A stretch of 64,000 nucleotides of DNA, from assembly GCA_964019135.1 (NCBI GenBank), contig OZ025260.1:25848254-25912253 (forward strand), in the 5' to 3' direction. Positions within the stretch are counted from its first letter, which is position 1. Each line of letters opens with the position of its first letter. Position numbers and translations under genes: made by a program. A model generated the notes under the pieces. That model was not told where the DNA came from, made no database searches, and saw nothing but the letters and a program-made list of their open reading frames with translations. Below are positions 12,548 through 24,085 of the stretch, piece after piece. This DNA comes from Arenicola marina. Taxonomy: Eukaryota; Annelida; Polychaeta; Arenicolidae.

Positions 12548-12965
12548 TTGAGGTTGTCTGATCACATTCAATCCCGATCTCTCTTCATCTCTCTCTTTCT
12601 GTACATTCAATCCCTATCTCTCTTCATCTCTCTTTCTGTACATTCAATCCCTATCTCTCTTCATCTCTCTCTTTCTGTACATTCAATCCCTATCTCTCTT
12701 CATCTCTCTCTTTCTGTACATTCAATCCCTATCTCTCTTCATCTCTCTCTTTCTGTACTTTCAACCCTTATCTCTCTTCATCTCTCTCTTTCTGTACATT
12801 CAATCCCTATCTCTCTTCATCTCTCCCTTTCTGTACATTCAATCCCTATCTCGATCTCTTCATCTCTCTCTTTCTGTACATTCAATCCCTATCTCTCTTC
12901 ATCTCTCTCTTTCTGTACATTCAACCCTTATCTCTCTCTATTCTTTCTCTACTTGCAATCTCCAT
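12548..12965. repeat. 39-bp pyrimidine-rich minisatellite, about 10 units
   Basis: The unit combines tctctcttcatctctctctt with tctgtacattcaatcccta, 39 bp in all. A plus-strand frame stays open and repeats a 13-residue motif, SIPISLHLSLSVH. The sequence drifts in the last two units. The open frame is explained by the unit length being a multiple of three. The strong pyrimidine bias continues past the array. Confidence 0.92.
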
Positions 12966-13385
12966 CTCTCAATTTCTCTCGCTATAAACTTGTCGTCTTC
13001 CATGATATCTCATCCATTCTCCTTCTCTATCCATCTCTCCCGTCAATCACCCTCCCCCCCCCCATTCCCCTCGCCACCCCCATCCTCAGCAGTCCGACTC
13101 TGCGTCATCGACCCCCCCCCCTCGTATCTCCACCCGTCACCTGCCCCCCCCCCCTCTGTCGCCCCACTCCCTCGCTCTGTGTCCCTCCGCCCATCTATGT
13201 CTATGTCGCTCTCTCCAACTCTCACTCCTTCACCCGCCCCTTCCCGCGCTCTCTCCTCTCTTTCTCCTTTACTCCCTTTCTCTCCTGCATACATCTATCT
13301 GTCCCGTCTCTCTCTCTTTCTCTCTTTACATCTCGTGTCTCTGTCCCTTTTCTTTCCCAATGTTTATTCAAGTCCTGCGGATGAT
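12966..13385. other. Polypyrimidine (C/T) low-complexity stretch
   Basis: The plus strand is dominated by C and T (ctctct, ccctcc, several C runs of eight or more), continuing the bias of the preceding 39-bp array. No gene is seen; serine/proline/leucine-rich frames are composition artefacts. Confidence 0.7.
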
Positions 13386-14260
13386 TACACTTCATGCGAC
13401 GTTGGGCAGCGGAAAAAAAGAAAATAAAATAAATAAAAATAAATTCCCAATGGGCTTAAGACGCTGAACATGAGACAAGGTGTCTGAAGAAAAGGATAGA
13501 TGGTGGTGGGGGGCGGGGGGGGGGGACGGTGGGGATCGCGCGATTGTGTAAAAGTCTTCCTGACTGCCCAGGCGATCTCGCGGTAGGGCGAGATTTGCCA
13601 GATGTCTACCAACCCGAGTATCCGTCTGTCTCGGCCTATCATAAGACCTGCCGATCAGTCCATTCCCCATTGGCTTAGTACTGCTTCCTACCATTATACT
13701 CACCTCCACCACACACTCACGACCATACACTCCCCCCCCCCTCCTCTCTCCCTACCACCCCCTCACCTCACCACGTCCCCGCGAGCAAACTCCAGTCATT
13801 TCTTTAACTCTTCCCCGATGAACGTTAAATCAAGCCGACCACCACTTCCTGCACCACCACAAACGGGACTTTGCGACCTCCTTTCTTAAGCCAACCCCGC
13901 CAGCTATAGCCACGCAAACAAAGCTCGAATTCCTAATCTCAGAGTTGTCGGTGAGTCCCCTTGTTACATCCATCAAATTATGTCACTTTCTGCCGTTAAA
14001 GACGACGATGGTCCTGGTTTTTATGTGTCCCCCCAGCCCCCCACGGGTGGTCGCTGTTTCCGGTGATGGCATCACCCTGGGCCATCGTCTGCTGGTGTTC
14101 AGACCAACTCGATCGGCTAATGTTGTTTACCGAGGAGAAAGACTTATTATAGGGATGTCTTGGAGGCGGAGGTTGGAGGGGGTAGGGGGTGGGGGTGTGT
14201 GTGAACATGTGGGCTTATTGTGAGGGCTTCTTTTTGAAGACTTACGAGGGGACGTGTTTT
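13386..14260. other. Anonymous sequence, no gene
   Basis: I see no gene. There is a short A-rich segment near 13,410-13,445, G-rich runs near 13,508-13,525 and C-rich tracts near 13,730-13,760. Confidence 0.5.
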
Positions 14261-14745
14261 TCAGGTTGGGGTTTATTTTCAGGGTCTATTGCCGGAGTTT
14301 ATTGCGGGGTTTATTGCGGGGGCTTATTGTTGACAATGGTTTATGTTCAGGGTTTATTGCGGGGGTCCATTGTGCAGTTCTGTTTTGAGGTCTTCTGTTG
14401 GAGATTTATTGCAGGGGTCTAATGTGGGCGTCTATTTTGGGGGTTCTGTTGTAGGCCTGTGGGGACTTAATATTGTCTGGGCTTAATATTGTGGGGACTT
14501 AATATTGTGGGGACTTATATTGTAGGTACTTACTATTGTGGGGACTTAATATTGTGGGGACTTATATTGTAGGTACTTACTATTGTGGGGACTTATATTG
14601 TAGGAACTTAATATTGTGGGGAATTATATTGTAGGAACTTAATATTGTGGAGACTTATATTGTGTGGTCTATTGCGGGAGTCTATGTCAGAGTCTATTGT
14701 TTGCGGTCTATTGTTGGGGGTTTATTGCAGGGATATACATTTTGT
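14261..14745. repeat. Degenerate G/T-rich tandem repeats of 15-17 bp
   Basis: Two related short motifs recur. First comes a series with gtttattgcggggg-type units (about 14,280-14,430). Then come cttaatattgtgggga units of 16 bp alternating with cttatattgtaggta units of 15 bp (about 14,460-14,665). The last part reverts to tctattg units. Unit length drifts, so this is an old or unstable array. Confidence 0.85.
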
Positions 14746-14807
14746 AAATATACGATTGGCATTTTGTCAAGAAACTAAAGTGAATTATATTAATATATCG
14801 GCCACGT

Positions 14808-14966
14808 TGTGCCTTTTAAATTATGCAGTGCATTTTAAATTATGCAGTGCCTTTTAAATTATGCAGCCTTTTAAATTATGCAGTGCCTTTTAAATTATGC
14901 AGCCCTTTAAATTACGCAGTGCCTTTTAAATTATGCAGTGCCTTTTAAATTATGCAGTGCCTTTTT
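14808..14966. repeat. 19-bp minisatellite, about 8 units
   Basis: Units of ccttttaaattatgcagtg repeat about eight times. Some units lack the gtg end, and one carries a T-to-C change (attacgcag). The array is AT-rich, in contrast to the G/T-rich array just before it. Confidence 0.92.
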
Positions 14967-15811
14967 ATACATATCATACTTTATCGATCTACACACAGTA
15001 ACATCTATCTATAGGCTATCAATACCTACACTTACATCTGAGAACCAGCCTCAAAGGGCTACATTTTTTCGCATTGTATACGTGCTTTAAGGACGCAATT
15101 AGCACTAGTGTTAATGGTAGTGCCTGGTTCCCGGCCTACCAGCACAACACCTGGACCAGGCTGGTTCATATGAACATATTGAAAAGGTGACTGCAACTTT
15201 GCTGCGCCCCCTCTCGGGGAAGACTGCCTCCCTGGGGGTCAGCTGATCAGCTGGTCAGCTGGACCCTCGCCAGGCTAACAAGCCAATTTTCTGTACTGGT
15301 GGTGTGCTGCGGGAAGCCGTTAACGCGCTGAAATCACGACATATGTGGTGGCGACCAAGCCGGCTTCCTCCTCCTACTGTGCCATGTACATTTCTTGTAT
15401 CGGTCACCGTAGGCTCGTTATCGCCATGTCTGGCCCCATGTAATATGCTCTTCGCGGGTTCCCGTCGCTGGTACTGATCGTTGCAGTGATTATAATTGGT
15501 TAAGGAGACCAGGAGCCGGTCATTGGCAGCGCTTCTCTGCTGTGGCGATCACCGACCTGGAGAGGGAGAAAGAGAGGGGAGAGAGAGTGAGAGAGATCCA
15601 TCTTGTCGATAGCTCTGTGCATAGAGGCAGCCCGCGTACTGCACTACACTGCACTGCAGCCTTCCATCTGATAATCTCGCGTGTCCGACTTTTAGGAAGT
15701 GCCGCAGGATCTGATAGGATCTGCTCCGCCATTACCATGCACGGGCCCACCGCTGGGGTAATCTGTAGGAGTGACAAACACAGTGACCCGTCCGCCATAT
15801 GGATCGGGCGG
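14967..15811. other. Anonymous sequence up to the assembly gap
   Basis: I see no gene. A short cagctgatcagctggtcagctgg-like palindromic cluster lies near 15,240-15,262, and a GA-rich tract at about 15,560-15,595. Confidence 0.5.
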
Positions 15812-16011
15812 NNNNNNNNNNNNNNNNNNNNNNNNNNNNNNNNNNNNNNNNNNNNNNNNNNNNNNNNNNNNNNNNNNNNNNNNNNNNNNNNNNNNNNNNN
15901 NNNNNNNNNNNNNNNNNNNNNNNNNNNNNNNNNNNNNNNNNNNNNNNNNNNNNNNNNNNNNNNNNNNNNNNNNNNNNNNNNNNNNNNNNNNNNNNNNNNN
16001 NNNNNNNNNNN
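15812..16011. other. Assembly gap, 200 N
   Basis: There are exactly 200 consecutive N characters, a common fixed gap size in draft assemblies, so the true distance may differ. All open frames crossing it are artefacts. Confidence 0.99.
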
Positions 16012-17465
16012 CCAACGGGTGGTCTTTTTAACGAAGGAACATGGCGCCATCCAGCGAATGAAGGAGCGGATGCTATTTCGCGACCCTCCGTGACGTCACC
16101 ACCGCGTTGTAGGTGTCACCACAGCTCTGCCTGAGACACAACTTTTTTATTCTTTCTTTTCTGTTTTAAATTTTTGTCGCGGGTTGTTGTTCGTTGGTTT
16201 TTATTGTCGCGCCTTGGCTGAATAACAAGTGAGTTCGTGTCTCTCCCGACAATCCCCTACCCCCTCCCCCCCCACCACCCTCCCCACCCCCGCCCCCCCC
16301 CCCTCCTCCGCCCCCACCCCCACCTCCCCCCACCTCCCTCTACCGTCCGGGTGGATGGCCGGGTGGGGACCCACCCACCCAGGGACGCGATGGTTCTCCA
16401 TGGCGTTGCCACGGTTAAAGCCCGTAACAAGCGTGGTGTCGCGAGAGGGTCAACTACCTAACTGCCGGTTATGAAAGCTAATTGAAGCAGCTAACAAAAG
16501 GAGACGAGGCGAGCGAGTAGCACATGATACGTGCCGTCAACTCGCAGATATTATTGCATTCACAGGCGAATTGTAGGCTCATTTATTGCGCTTCATAGAA
16601 ATAGCTGACAGGGAGGCGGAGAGGACGGGGGGGGGGCGGGGGGAGGGGGGTATCCTATTGTCCGCCTGAATGACTCGTTACCATGAAATCCCGGTGGAAT
16701 ATGCACCTAGAAGCTGGCCGTATAACTATAATACAAACGCCACGGCCCTTCTTTTCCTCCAAGGGCCCCCCCCGCTCACTGCCAGATTGATCCTAATACC
16801 GTTATATACCCCGGGCAAAATCACATCCTAACGCATAAAGCGAGTAAAACAGCGTGCATGCGTGTGTCTATATTTACTCCGGAAAAGCGAATATAATTCT
16901 GATCAGTACAAAAAGACGGCGGAGCTAGCTATGCCGCCCGGTCAAAGTCGATATAATGTACAGACCCCTAGGGAGCTGTGATGACCAACCACGCGGTGCA
17001 CCCATGTTGCCAGTACCACGCGATTCTTATTGGTGATTAATTAATGATAATAGCGGTCGATAAAATCGGCCACGAGATAGCCTTTTTTTGAATATTAATC
17101 ACGATCAACGTATGAGACGATCAATGGAGACGCACTGGAGAATGCGAGTACACATTTTATGTCTATCCCGCATATCCGTATGAAACGCAGTGTCTTAACT
17201 AACGGCGTGTATTACCAGTTAACAGCACACTTATCGGATAATTACTATAAACGACTTCATCGCTATATATTATTATAAAATAATTTGACAAGCTGATCTA
17301 TCAATTATTGCTCTAATATATTACATGAAATGTTGCTAAAATCCATATTAAATATTGTCACAGTGCATTTGATTAAATTTGTCTGAAATTCTTCGTATTA
17401 AATATTGCTGTAACTTAATTATTAATATATAAATGATATTAGGGATTATGTAACGGATCGGACAT
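16012..17465. other. Anonymous sequence, no gene
   Basis: I see no gene. A C-rich tract lies at about 16,255-16,340 and a G-rich tract at about 16,625-16,650. From about 17,040 the sequence becomes AT-rich up to the following minisatellite. Confidence 0.5.
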
Positions 17466-18530
17466 ATATCGCCAGATATAGCGGATTAGACAGCAGAACA
17501 GATGTAATTGGTGAGACATGACTGGTCAGGTATAACAGCTCACATATAACGGGTCAGGTATAACGGGTCAGATATAACCGGGTCAGGTATAACGGGTCAG
17601 ATATATCGGGCCAAGTATAATGGATCAGATGTAACGGGTCAGATATAACGGGTGAAATATAACGGGTCAGGTATAACGGGTCAGATATAACGGGTCAGGT
17701 ATAGCGGGTCAGATACAGCGGGTCAGATATACCGGGCAAGATATAACGGGTTCGGTATAACGGGTCAGATATAACGGTCAAATATAACAGGTCAGATGTA
17801 ACGGGTCAGATATAACGGTTCAGGTATAACGGGTCAGATATAACGGTCCAGGTATAACGGGTTAGATAGAACGGTTCAGATATAACTAGTCAGGTATAAC
17901 GGGTCAGATATAAAGGGTCAGATATACCAGGCCAGATATAACGGGTCAGATATAACGGGTCAGGTATAACGGGTCAGATATAACGGGTCAGATATACCGG
18001 GCCAGATATAACGTGTCAGATATCACGGATCAGATGTAACGGGTCAGATATACCGGGCCAGATACAACGGGTCAGATATAACGGGTCAGACATACCGGTC
18101 CAGATATAACGGGTCAGGTATAACGGGTCAGGTATAACGGGTCAGGTATAACGGGTCAGATATAACGGTCAAATATGACAGGTCAGATGTAACGGGTCAG
18201 ATATAAGGGGTCAAATATATCACGGGTCAGGTATAACGGGTCAGGTATAACGGTCCAGGTATATCGGGTCAGATATAACGGGTCAGATATAACGGTAAAA
18301 TATGACAGGTCAGATGTAACGGGTCAGATATAACGGGTCAAATATTACGGGTCAGATATAACGGGTCAGATATAACGGTTAAGGTATAACGGGTCTGATA
18401 TAACGGGTCAGATATAACGGTCAAATATAACGTCAGATGTAACGGATCAGATGTAACGGATCAGATATAACGGATCAGATGTAACGGGTTAGATATAACT
18501 AGTCAGATACAACGGATCAGATACAACGCA
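17466..18530. repeat. 14-bp minisatellite, about 70 units
   Basis: The unit is gggtcagatataac, with a frequent gggtcaggtataac variant and scattered degenerate units (for example gatacaac, gatatacc, aaatatgac). Each unit carries one GGGTCA core, giving a long series of direct repeats with an 8-bp spacer. Edges are degenerate on both sides. Frames close quickly because 14 is not a multiple of three. Confidence 0.95.
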
Positions 18531-19560
18531 TATGTGGTCAGCGACCGGTTTTCTGCCTATGTCGGAACTGCTACCGAACCTACTAAAGTCTTGCGTTCCC
18601 TGTTGCACAATGTCGACATTGCCGTAGCCAGTGCGGGAGGTGGAGGGGGGGGGGGGGGGTCGATGGCGGCGGAAGGGTGCGCGAGCGATGGTGGTGGGAG
18701 GGAGTAGGGGGCGGGAGGGGGGGCCCGGAGTAGGGTAGAGCCAGCGCTTTTTATCCGAGCCAAACATAGCGATGTGGTCAGAACAAGGAGTGACGGGGGA
18801 AAACAGTGAATGTGGCAGGCCGACCTGATCAGATGGGGGGTCCGGGACAGGCCTAATTACCTCTCCTCGGCCGCCTCCGGTGGGGCAAATAGTGCCACAT
18901 CAATAATGAATGTCCCCAAGGCCTTTTTGGGTGGGAGGGGGGAGGGGGGGAGGGGAGGGGGAGACGGGGAGCTTCTATACGGACAGCCCTCCCCTGGCAG
19001 CGTCAGCCTAGATGCCCCCTGTGACAATGGACTTAAAGATGTGTGAAGTCGACGCACTGTCTAGCCCTAGGAGTGGTCGGCAAATGGAGCCTTAAGTAAA
19101 GGCGAGCTGCATGGGGAGGGAGGGTCGGTGTAAAGGGGTAGGAAAGGGTCACTGTATAATGGCGGCCAAATGTGCGCTCTTAGCAATCGCGGTGTCTGAT
19201 TACATTAACTAATATGATATTCTCAGTTGGGGCTTAACAACTCGGTACGAAGCATTGTACGCACAGGACGAGGTCATATATACCTATATATATATATAAA
19301 TATATAGTGAGGCAGGCTTTTATTGTTGATGGCAGGTCCTCCTGAGTACTAGTGAAATCGACATTCATTGTCGGCCAAGTCGAGCGCCCAATTAGGCTAA
19401 TGGTGGCACGTGTTTTCGTTTTCACTAATCCAATCAAGGGGATTCTAGTTGGATTTTTGACCACGATACGCCAACCAGATCCCGATGGATCCATTCGGAT
19501 TAGCGAAAAGAACGGGCATGTAACATGTTGTTGTTGTCAATACTACGTCAAATCTCAAAG
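18531..19560. other. Anonymous sequence, no gene
   Basis: I see no supportable gene. G-rich runs lie at 18,640-18,660 and 18,915-18,965, and an imperfect TA-rich tract at about 19,275-19,307. The open frame at 19,352-19,588 runs into the following SINE and shows no known domain. Confidence 0.5.
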
Positions 19561-19816
19561 GGGCCGGCCCGGTAGCTCAGTGGTTTAGAGCGCTCGCATT
19601 GAGTGATCTGGCCACCTGAAAGCCTAACGGCACGTGGATCGATGGTTCGAGCCCCGCTGTTTCGATATCTGTGTGGTCGCAGGATAAAGATCCCATGTCC
19701 TTCTTCGCAAAGAGTAGGGGGTTACCCCCCGGGGACATGGCTCCCTTCCTTCACCCATTGACGCGATATGACCAAACGTGGTTAACGCGTCCTGAATATA
19801 CAACCAACCAACCAAT
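19561..19816 (+). mobile_element. tRNA-derived SINE, family A, near full length
   Basis: The head reads ggcccggtagctcagtggtt, a typical tRNA start with A box, followed by agagcgctcgcat. A B box, gatggttcgagccccgc, lies about 60 bases further on. The spacing is longer than in a normal tRNA, so this is a tRNA-derived promoter rather than a tRNA gene. The body contains gcaaagagtagggggttacc. The 3' part carries gacgcgatatgaccaaacg and ends in a caaccaacca repeat. I see no clear target-site duplication. Confidence 0.88.
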
Positions 19817-20089
19817 CCACACGCAATTACAGGAATATGCGCTAGTTGTTACGTACTTCCGCATATGACATTCAATGCCAGCCGTTTTGTGTTACAGGAC
19901 CGCACGAAGCACTCGAGAAGGAGTTCAGTAGGTCACGTGATTCGTGTTGGGGGTATTAATTAACTGGTCATACGTCGGGACGATAGGTCAACAATAATAT
20001 ATGGTCATGGCCAACTTTTTGTCCTTGAAATGTGCCAGGGACACCCACCTGTGCACTAAGTGCTGCTCGATGCAAGCTAATAAAGTAAA
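19817..20089. other. Anonymous spacer
   Basis: I see nothing in this stretch between the SINE and the tandem repeat that follows. Confidence 0.4.
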
Positions 20090-21052
20090 CATGATATTTA
20101 CTATATGGTGCTGACTGCCGACCGACACGGCAGCGTACGTGTCTCCTTTGACGGAAGCGCCACCACGCTTTGGCCGAGTGGGTGGCGTGTTATTGTCGAG
20201 AGTGCTTCGCTGTGCTAGCCCAAGCCGCCGCTGCGTGATTCGCACCCCCCCACCCCCACCTCTCCCCCCGCCGTGAAAATATCACAGAGATTCGGCGTCT
20301 GTCATCGGAATGAGTAGCTAGCTTGACCCTTTGTCGCCACTGTCGCGATATGACATACAGTGGTTAAAACCTCCAACAACCAACCAATCCAAGAACGGTA
20401 CGTTAACGCGATTACAGTTCTGTTAATGAGAAAACAATAGACAATTGCAGTGACGCTCGAAGACAAGGGACAATACAATATCCTACGTACCGGAGATTGG
20501 CGGATTTCGTCTAAAGCCTCGAACCATCATTTTGCCCATGTTCATAGGCAAAGGGCCCCCGGAAATTTGATTCGATTTTATACCGTACTGGATGACAGCC
20601 TGTCTCACGGCCAAACAGCAATGTGTTAGGGTCAAGCGAGGCCGAAATTGAAAGTGAGAAGCGCTCCGGGCGAGGTTAAACGCCGACTTCCGCCTTTCTG
20701 GCACCACGTCTTTAAGCTGTCAGCGAAGCCCTAAGCACCCCCCGATGGGTATCACTGTCAAGACACAGTGGTAGGGACCTGGAGTTTCCTCAGCACTAAA
20801 CCTGTTCGTGTGGGATTGCCCCTGACGGGCAGCAGTCGGAGAAAATAAGTAAGCTTCAATTTTTTTAAGCAGTATATGCAGACATGGGGTTCTGTCAACT
20901 GATGCAGCGACAATAACTGGCGAAGCTTGTCTAGCCGTGCTGTTCATGAAACTGTACTTTAACGGTCGGGGAGTCAGGTTCGCTTAAAGAAGACTATTTG
21001 ACACGAGGCTGAATCGCTGTTTTTTTGGCAACCACTAAAAAGTAAATCCAAC
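20090..21052. repeat. Tandem unit 1 of 3, diverged and shorter
   Basis: This is the most diverged of three consecutive related units. It shares with the next two the stretches tctcacggccaaacagcaat, gggacctgga and gacgggcagc in the same order. It lacks an internal segment of about 75-80 bp that is present in the other two at about 21,765-21,842 and 22,876-22,953. A SINE-like segment lies at its start. Confidence 0.8.
20165..20390 (+). mobile_element. SINE, diverged family A relative, in tandem unit 1
   Basis: There is a tRNA-like head (ttggccgagtgggtggcg) and a B-box-like tgattcgcaccc. The 3' tail has gtcgcgatatgaca, cagtggttaaa and a final caaccaacc. The tail matches SINE family A (19,561-19,816), although the head differs more. 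Confidence 0.6.
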
Positions 21053-22188
21053 TGTTCAAGAGCTCATAGCTGTCATTTATCCATTTCAATAGACCGTTCC
21101 AGGGGAAGTTCTGGCAGGCGCGTGTTTCGGGTAACAATAGCTCGTTCTAATATGGTACTGACTGCTTACCTCGCGACACAGCAACGTATCTCCTTTGACC
21201 AAGGAGCCATCACGCGTTGGCCGAGAGGGTAGTGTGTTGAGCTATTGTCTAGTGTGCTTCGCTGGGCCCAAGCCCAGGCCGCCGGTGAGTATTTCGCCCC
21301 CCCCCCGCTCCGTGGAAATGTCACAGAGATTCTACGGCCTTCTTCGGAATGAGTAGGCAGGTTACACCTGGTCGCATGACGCCTCTCAACCTTTACCCTT
21401 CGCCATTGTCGCGATATGACATACAGTGGTTAAAGCGTCTTACAACCAACCAATACATAAACGGGGCTTTAATGCGATTACAGTTCTGTTAATGAGAAAA
21501 CAATAGGCAACTGCTATGACGCTCTAAGACAAGGGACAATACAATATCCCAGGTAACGGAGACCGACAGATTTCGTCCAAAGCCTCGAACCATCATTTCG
21601 CCAATGTTCATGGGTAAAAAGCCGCCGAAAATTGGATTCCATTCCATACCGTACTGGATGACAGCCTGTCTCACGGCCAAACAGCAATGTGTTTGGGGGT
21701 CAAGCGAGGCCAAAATGGAAAGTGACAAGCGCTCCGAGCGAGGTTAAACGCTGACTTCCGCCTTGGATTTGACTTGGTCCTGATGTGGAAAAAGCCATCG
21801 GTGAACTCCTGTGTCTTTTATTGGACACCACTGAGTCCAAGTCTTTGAGCTGTCAGCGAAGCCCTAAGCACTCCCCGATGGGTATCACCGTCAAAACACA
21901 ATGGTAGGGACCTGGACTTTCCTCAGGACTAAACATGTTCGTGTGGAATTGCCCCTGACGGGCAGCTGTGCGGAGAAAATAAATAAGCTACACGTTTTTA
22001 TGCAGTATATGCAGACATTGGGTTCTGTCAACTCATGCAGCGACAATAACTGGCGGAGCTTGTCCAGCCGTGCCGTTCATGATACTGTACTTTAACGGTC
22101 GGGGTGTCAGGTTTGCTTAAAGAAGAATATTTGACACGAGGCTGAATCGCTGGTATTTAAGCAACCACTAAAAAGGAAATCTTACTGT
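21053..22188. repeat. Tandem unit 2 of 3, about 1.13 kb
   Basis: The unit starts at caagagctcatagctgtcat and runs to the next occurrence of the same sequence at 22,189. It is nearly identical to unit 3, offset by 1,136 bp at the left end and 1,111 bp after a deletion in unit 3. Short open frames repeated in units 2 and 3 reflect the duplication and have no recognised domain. Confidence 0.9.
21205..21456 (+). mobile_element. SINE, diverged family A relative, in tandem unit 2
   Basis: The head is ttggccgagagggtagtg. The body has ccttcttcggaatgagtag, which aligns with ccttcttcgcaaagagtag of family A. The tail has gtcgcgatatgacatacagt and tacaaccaacc. It was most likely inserted before the 1.1-kb unit was duplicated, because all three units carry it in the same place. 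Confidence 0.65.
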
Positions 22189-23300
22189 TCAAGAGCTCAT
22201 AGCTGTCATTTATCCATTTCAATAGACCGTTCCAGGGGAAGTTCTGGCAGGCGCGTGTTTCGGGTAACAATAGCTCGTTCTAACATGGTACTGACTGCTT
22301 ACCTCGCGACACAGCAACGTATCTCCTTTGACCAAGGAGCCATCACGCGTTGGCCGAGAGGGTAGTGTGTTGAGCTATTGTCTAGTGTGCTTCGCTGGGC
22401 CCAAGCCCAGGCCGCCGGTGAGTATTTCGCCCCCCCCCCCACCGCCCCGTAGAAATATCACAGAGATTCTACGGCCTTCTTCGGAATGAGTAGGCAGGTT
22501 ACACCTGGTCGCATGACGCCTCTCAACCTTTACCCTTCGCCATTGTCGCGTTACAACCAACCAATACATAAACGGGGCTTTAATGCAATTACAGTTCTGT
22601 TAATGAGAAAACAATAGGCAACTGCTATGACGCTCTAAGACAAGGGACAATACAATATCCCAGGTAACGGAGACTGACAGATTTCGTCCAAAGCCTCGAA
22701 CCATCATTTCGCCAATGTTCATGGGTAAAAAGCCGCCGGAAATTTGATTCCATTCCATACCGTACTGGATGACAGCCTGTCTCACGGCCAAACAGCAATG
22801 TGTTTGGGGGTCAAGCGAGGCCAAAATGGAAAGTGACAAGCGCTCCGAGCGAGGTTAAACGCCGACTTCCGCCTTGGATTTGACTTGGTCCTGATGTGGA
22901 AAAAGCCATCGATGAACTCCTGTGTCTTTTATTGGACACCACTGAGTCCAAGTCTTTGAGCTGTCAGCGAAGCCCTAAGCACCCCCCGATGGGTATCACC
23001 GTCAAAACACAATGGTAGGGACCTGGACTTTCCTCAGGACTAAACATGTTCGTGTGGAATTGCCCCTGACGGGCAGCTGTGCGGAGAAAATAAATAAGCT
23101 ACACGTTTTTATGCAGTATATGCAGACATTGGGTTCTGTCAACTCATGCAGCGACAATAACTGGCGGAGCTTGTCCAGCCGTGCCGTTCAGGATACTGTA
23201 CTTTAACGGTCGGGGTGTCAGGTTTGCTTAAAGAAGAATATTTGACACGAGGCTGAATCGCTGGTATTTAAGCAACCACTAAAAAGGAAATCTTACTGTT
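22189..23300. repeat. Tandem unit 3 of 3, about 1.11 kb
   Basis: Near-identical to the preceding unit except for a 26-bp deletion inside its SINE segment at about 22,549, where the sequence passes directly from gtcgcg to ttacaacc. The right edge fades at about 23,300, where the unit-start sequence recurs in degenerate form (caagaggtcatagcttcca). Confidence 0.9.
22341..22569 (+). mobile_element. SINE, diverged family A relative, in tandem unit 3
   Basis: Same element as at 21,205-21,456 but lacking 26 bp of the 3' tail, including the atatgacatacagtgg motif. The deletion appears bounded by a short gcg repeat, which suggests replication slippage or end joining after duplication. Confidence 0.65.
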
Positions 23301-24085
23301 CAAGAGGTCATAGCTTCCATTGATCAAGTTCAATACAGCTTCAGAAATATCGTCCTTGCGAGACAAGTGTGATACATATTAAAGTAATGGCGATAAATGT
23401 GGTCTAACAATTCATAATAATCATATTACGGAATCGCAATTTTGTAAGCAACTGTTGCCCAAATAATTGTCCCTCTAGATGTATGAGATGGCAGTTTGCC
23501 ATGTTTTGCGATTAATACATTCCTTTCCACGGTGTCTCCTTCCTTTCCGTGTCTCCGTGGGTAAGCAGTAACTATGTTCGAGGACATGGGATCTCGATCA
23601 TCGGATCATTTGTATACAGTCGTTGATGGCGTGCAAAGACACGATGGTTGGCCTGGCAGAACGCGCTAACCACTAGAACATTGGTGAACGAAGGTCTTTA
23701 CTTTTAATATTGTAATAATAACCAAAAGGCGTTAGATATAATTCATGAATCAAAAGTATACCGAAACTCCCGTTTTATCGATGCAGGTGACTGAGAGATA
23801 AATAATATCGGAATAATAATAAACATGGATATTTTATACAAATGTTTATTGACATGTGTATATTCGACATATCATTTCTTCGCCGTTTCTTCATTACTGT
23901 ATCGTTTTGGGTATTTTAGTGTAAAATTGTTCAATTGAGAAGACAATGCTGCTGTACGACTCTTCGGTTTTAATTCCAGGATTGGGGAGATACAATTGAT
24001 GGCTGGGCATTGGTAACTCCGAGCAGGGGCGACAGTGGCACTCGGGGATGTTATAACAAAAAAACACGCGGTTATTGTGCCATAT
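23301..24085. other. Anonymous AT-rich sequence, no gene
   Basis: I see no gene. On the minus strand near 23,660-23,685 the string tctagtggttagcgcg resembles a tRNA A box, but no B box follows, so it is not called as a SINE. Confidence 0.5.

Noticed and set aside
15520-16134. Open frames across the N run
   Set aside because: They exist only because unknown bases are not read as stops.
20483-22839. Repeated 74-79 codon frames (THCCLAVRQAVIQYG type) as a conserved protein
   Set aside because: They lie in tandemly duplicated DNA, and the frames differ at both ends between the old and young copies, which is consistent with chance frames.
23660-23690. tRNA-like A box on the minus strand
   Set aside because: No B box or family body follows, so a SINE cannot be supported.
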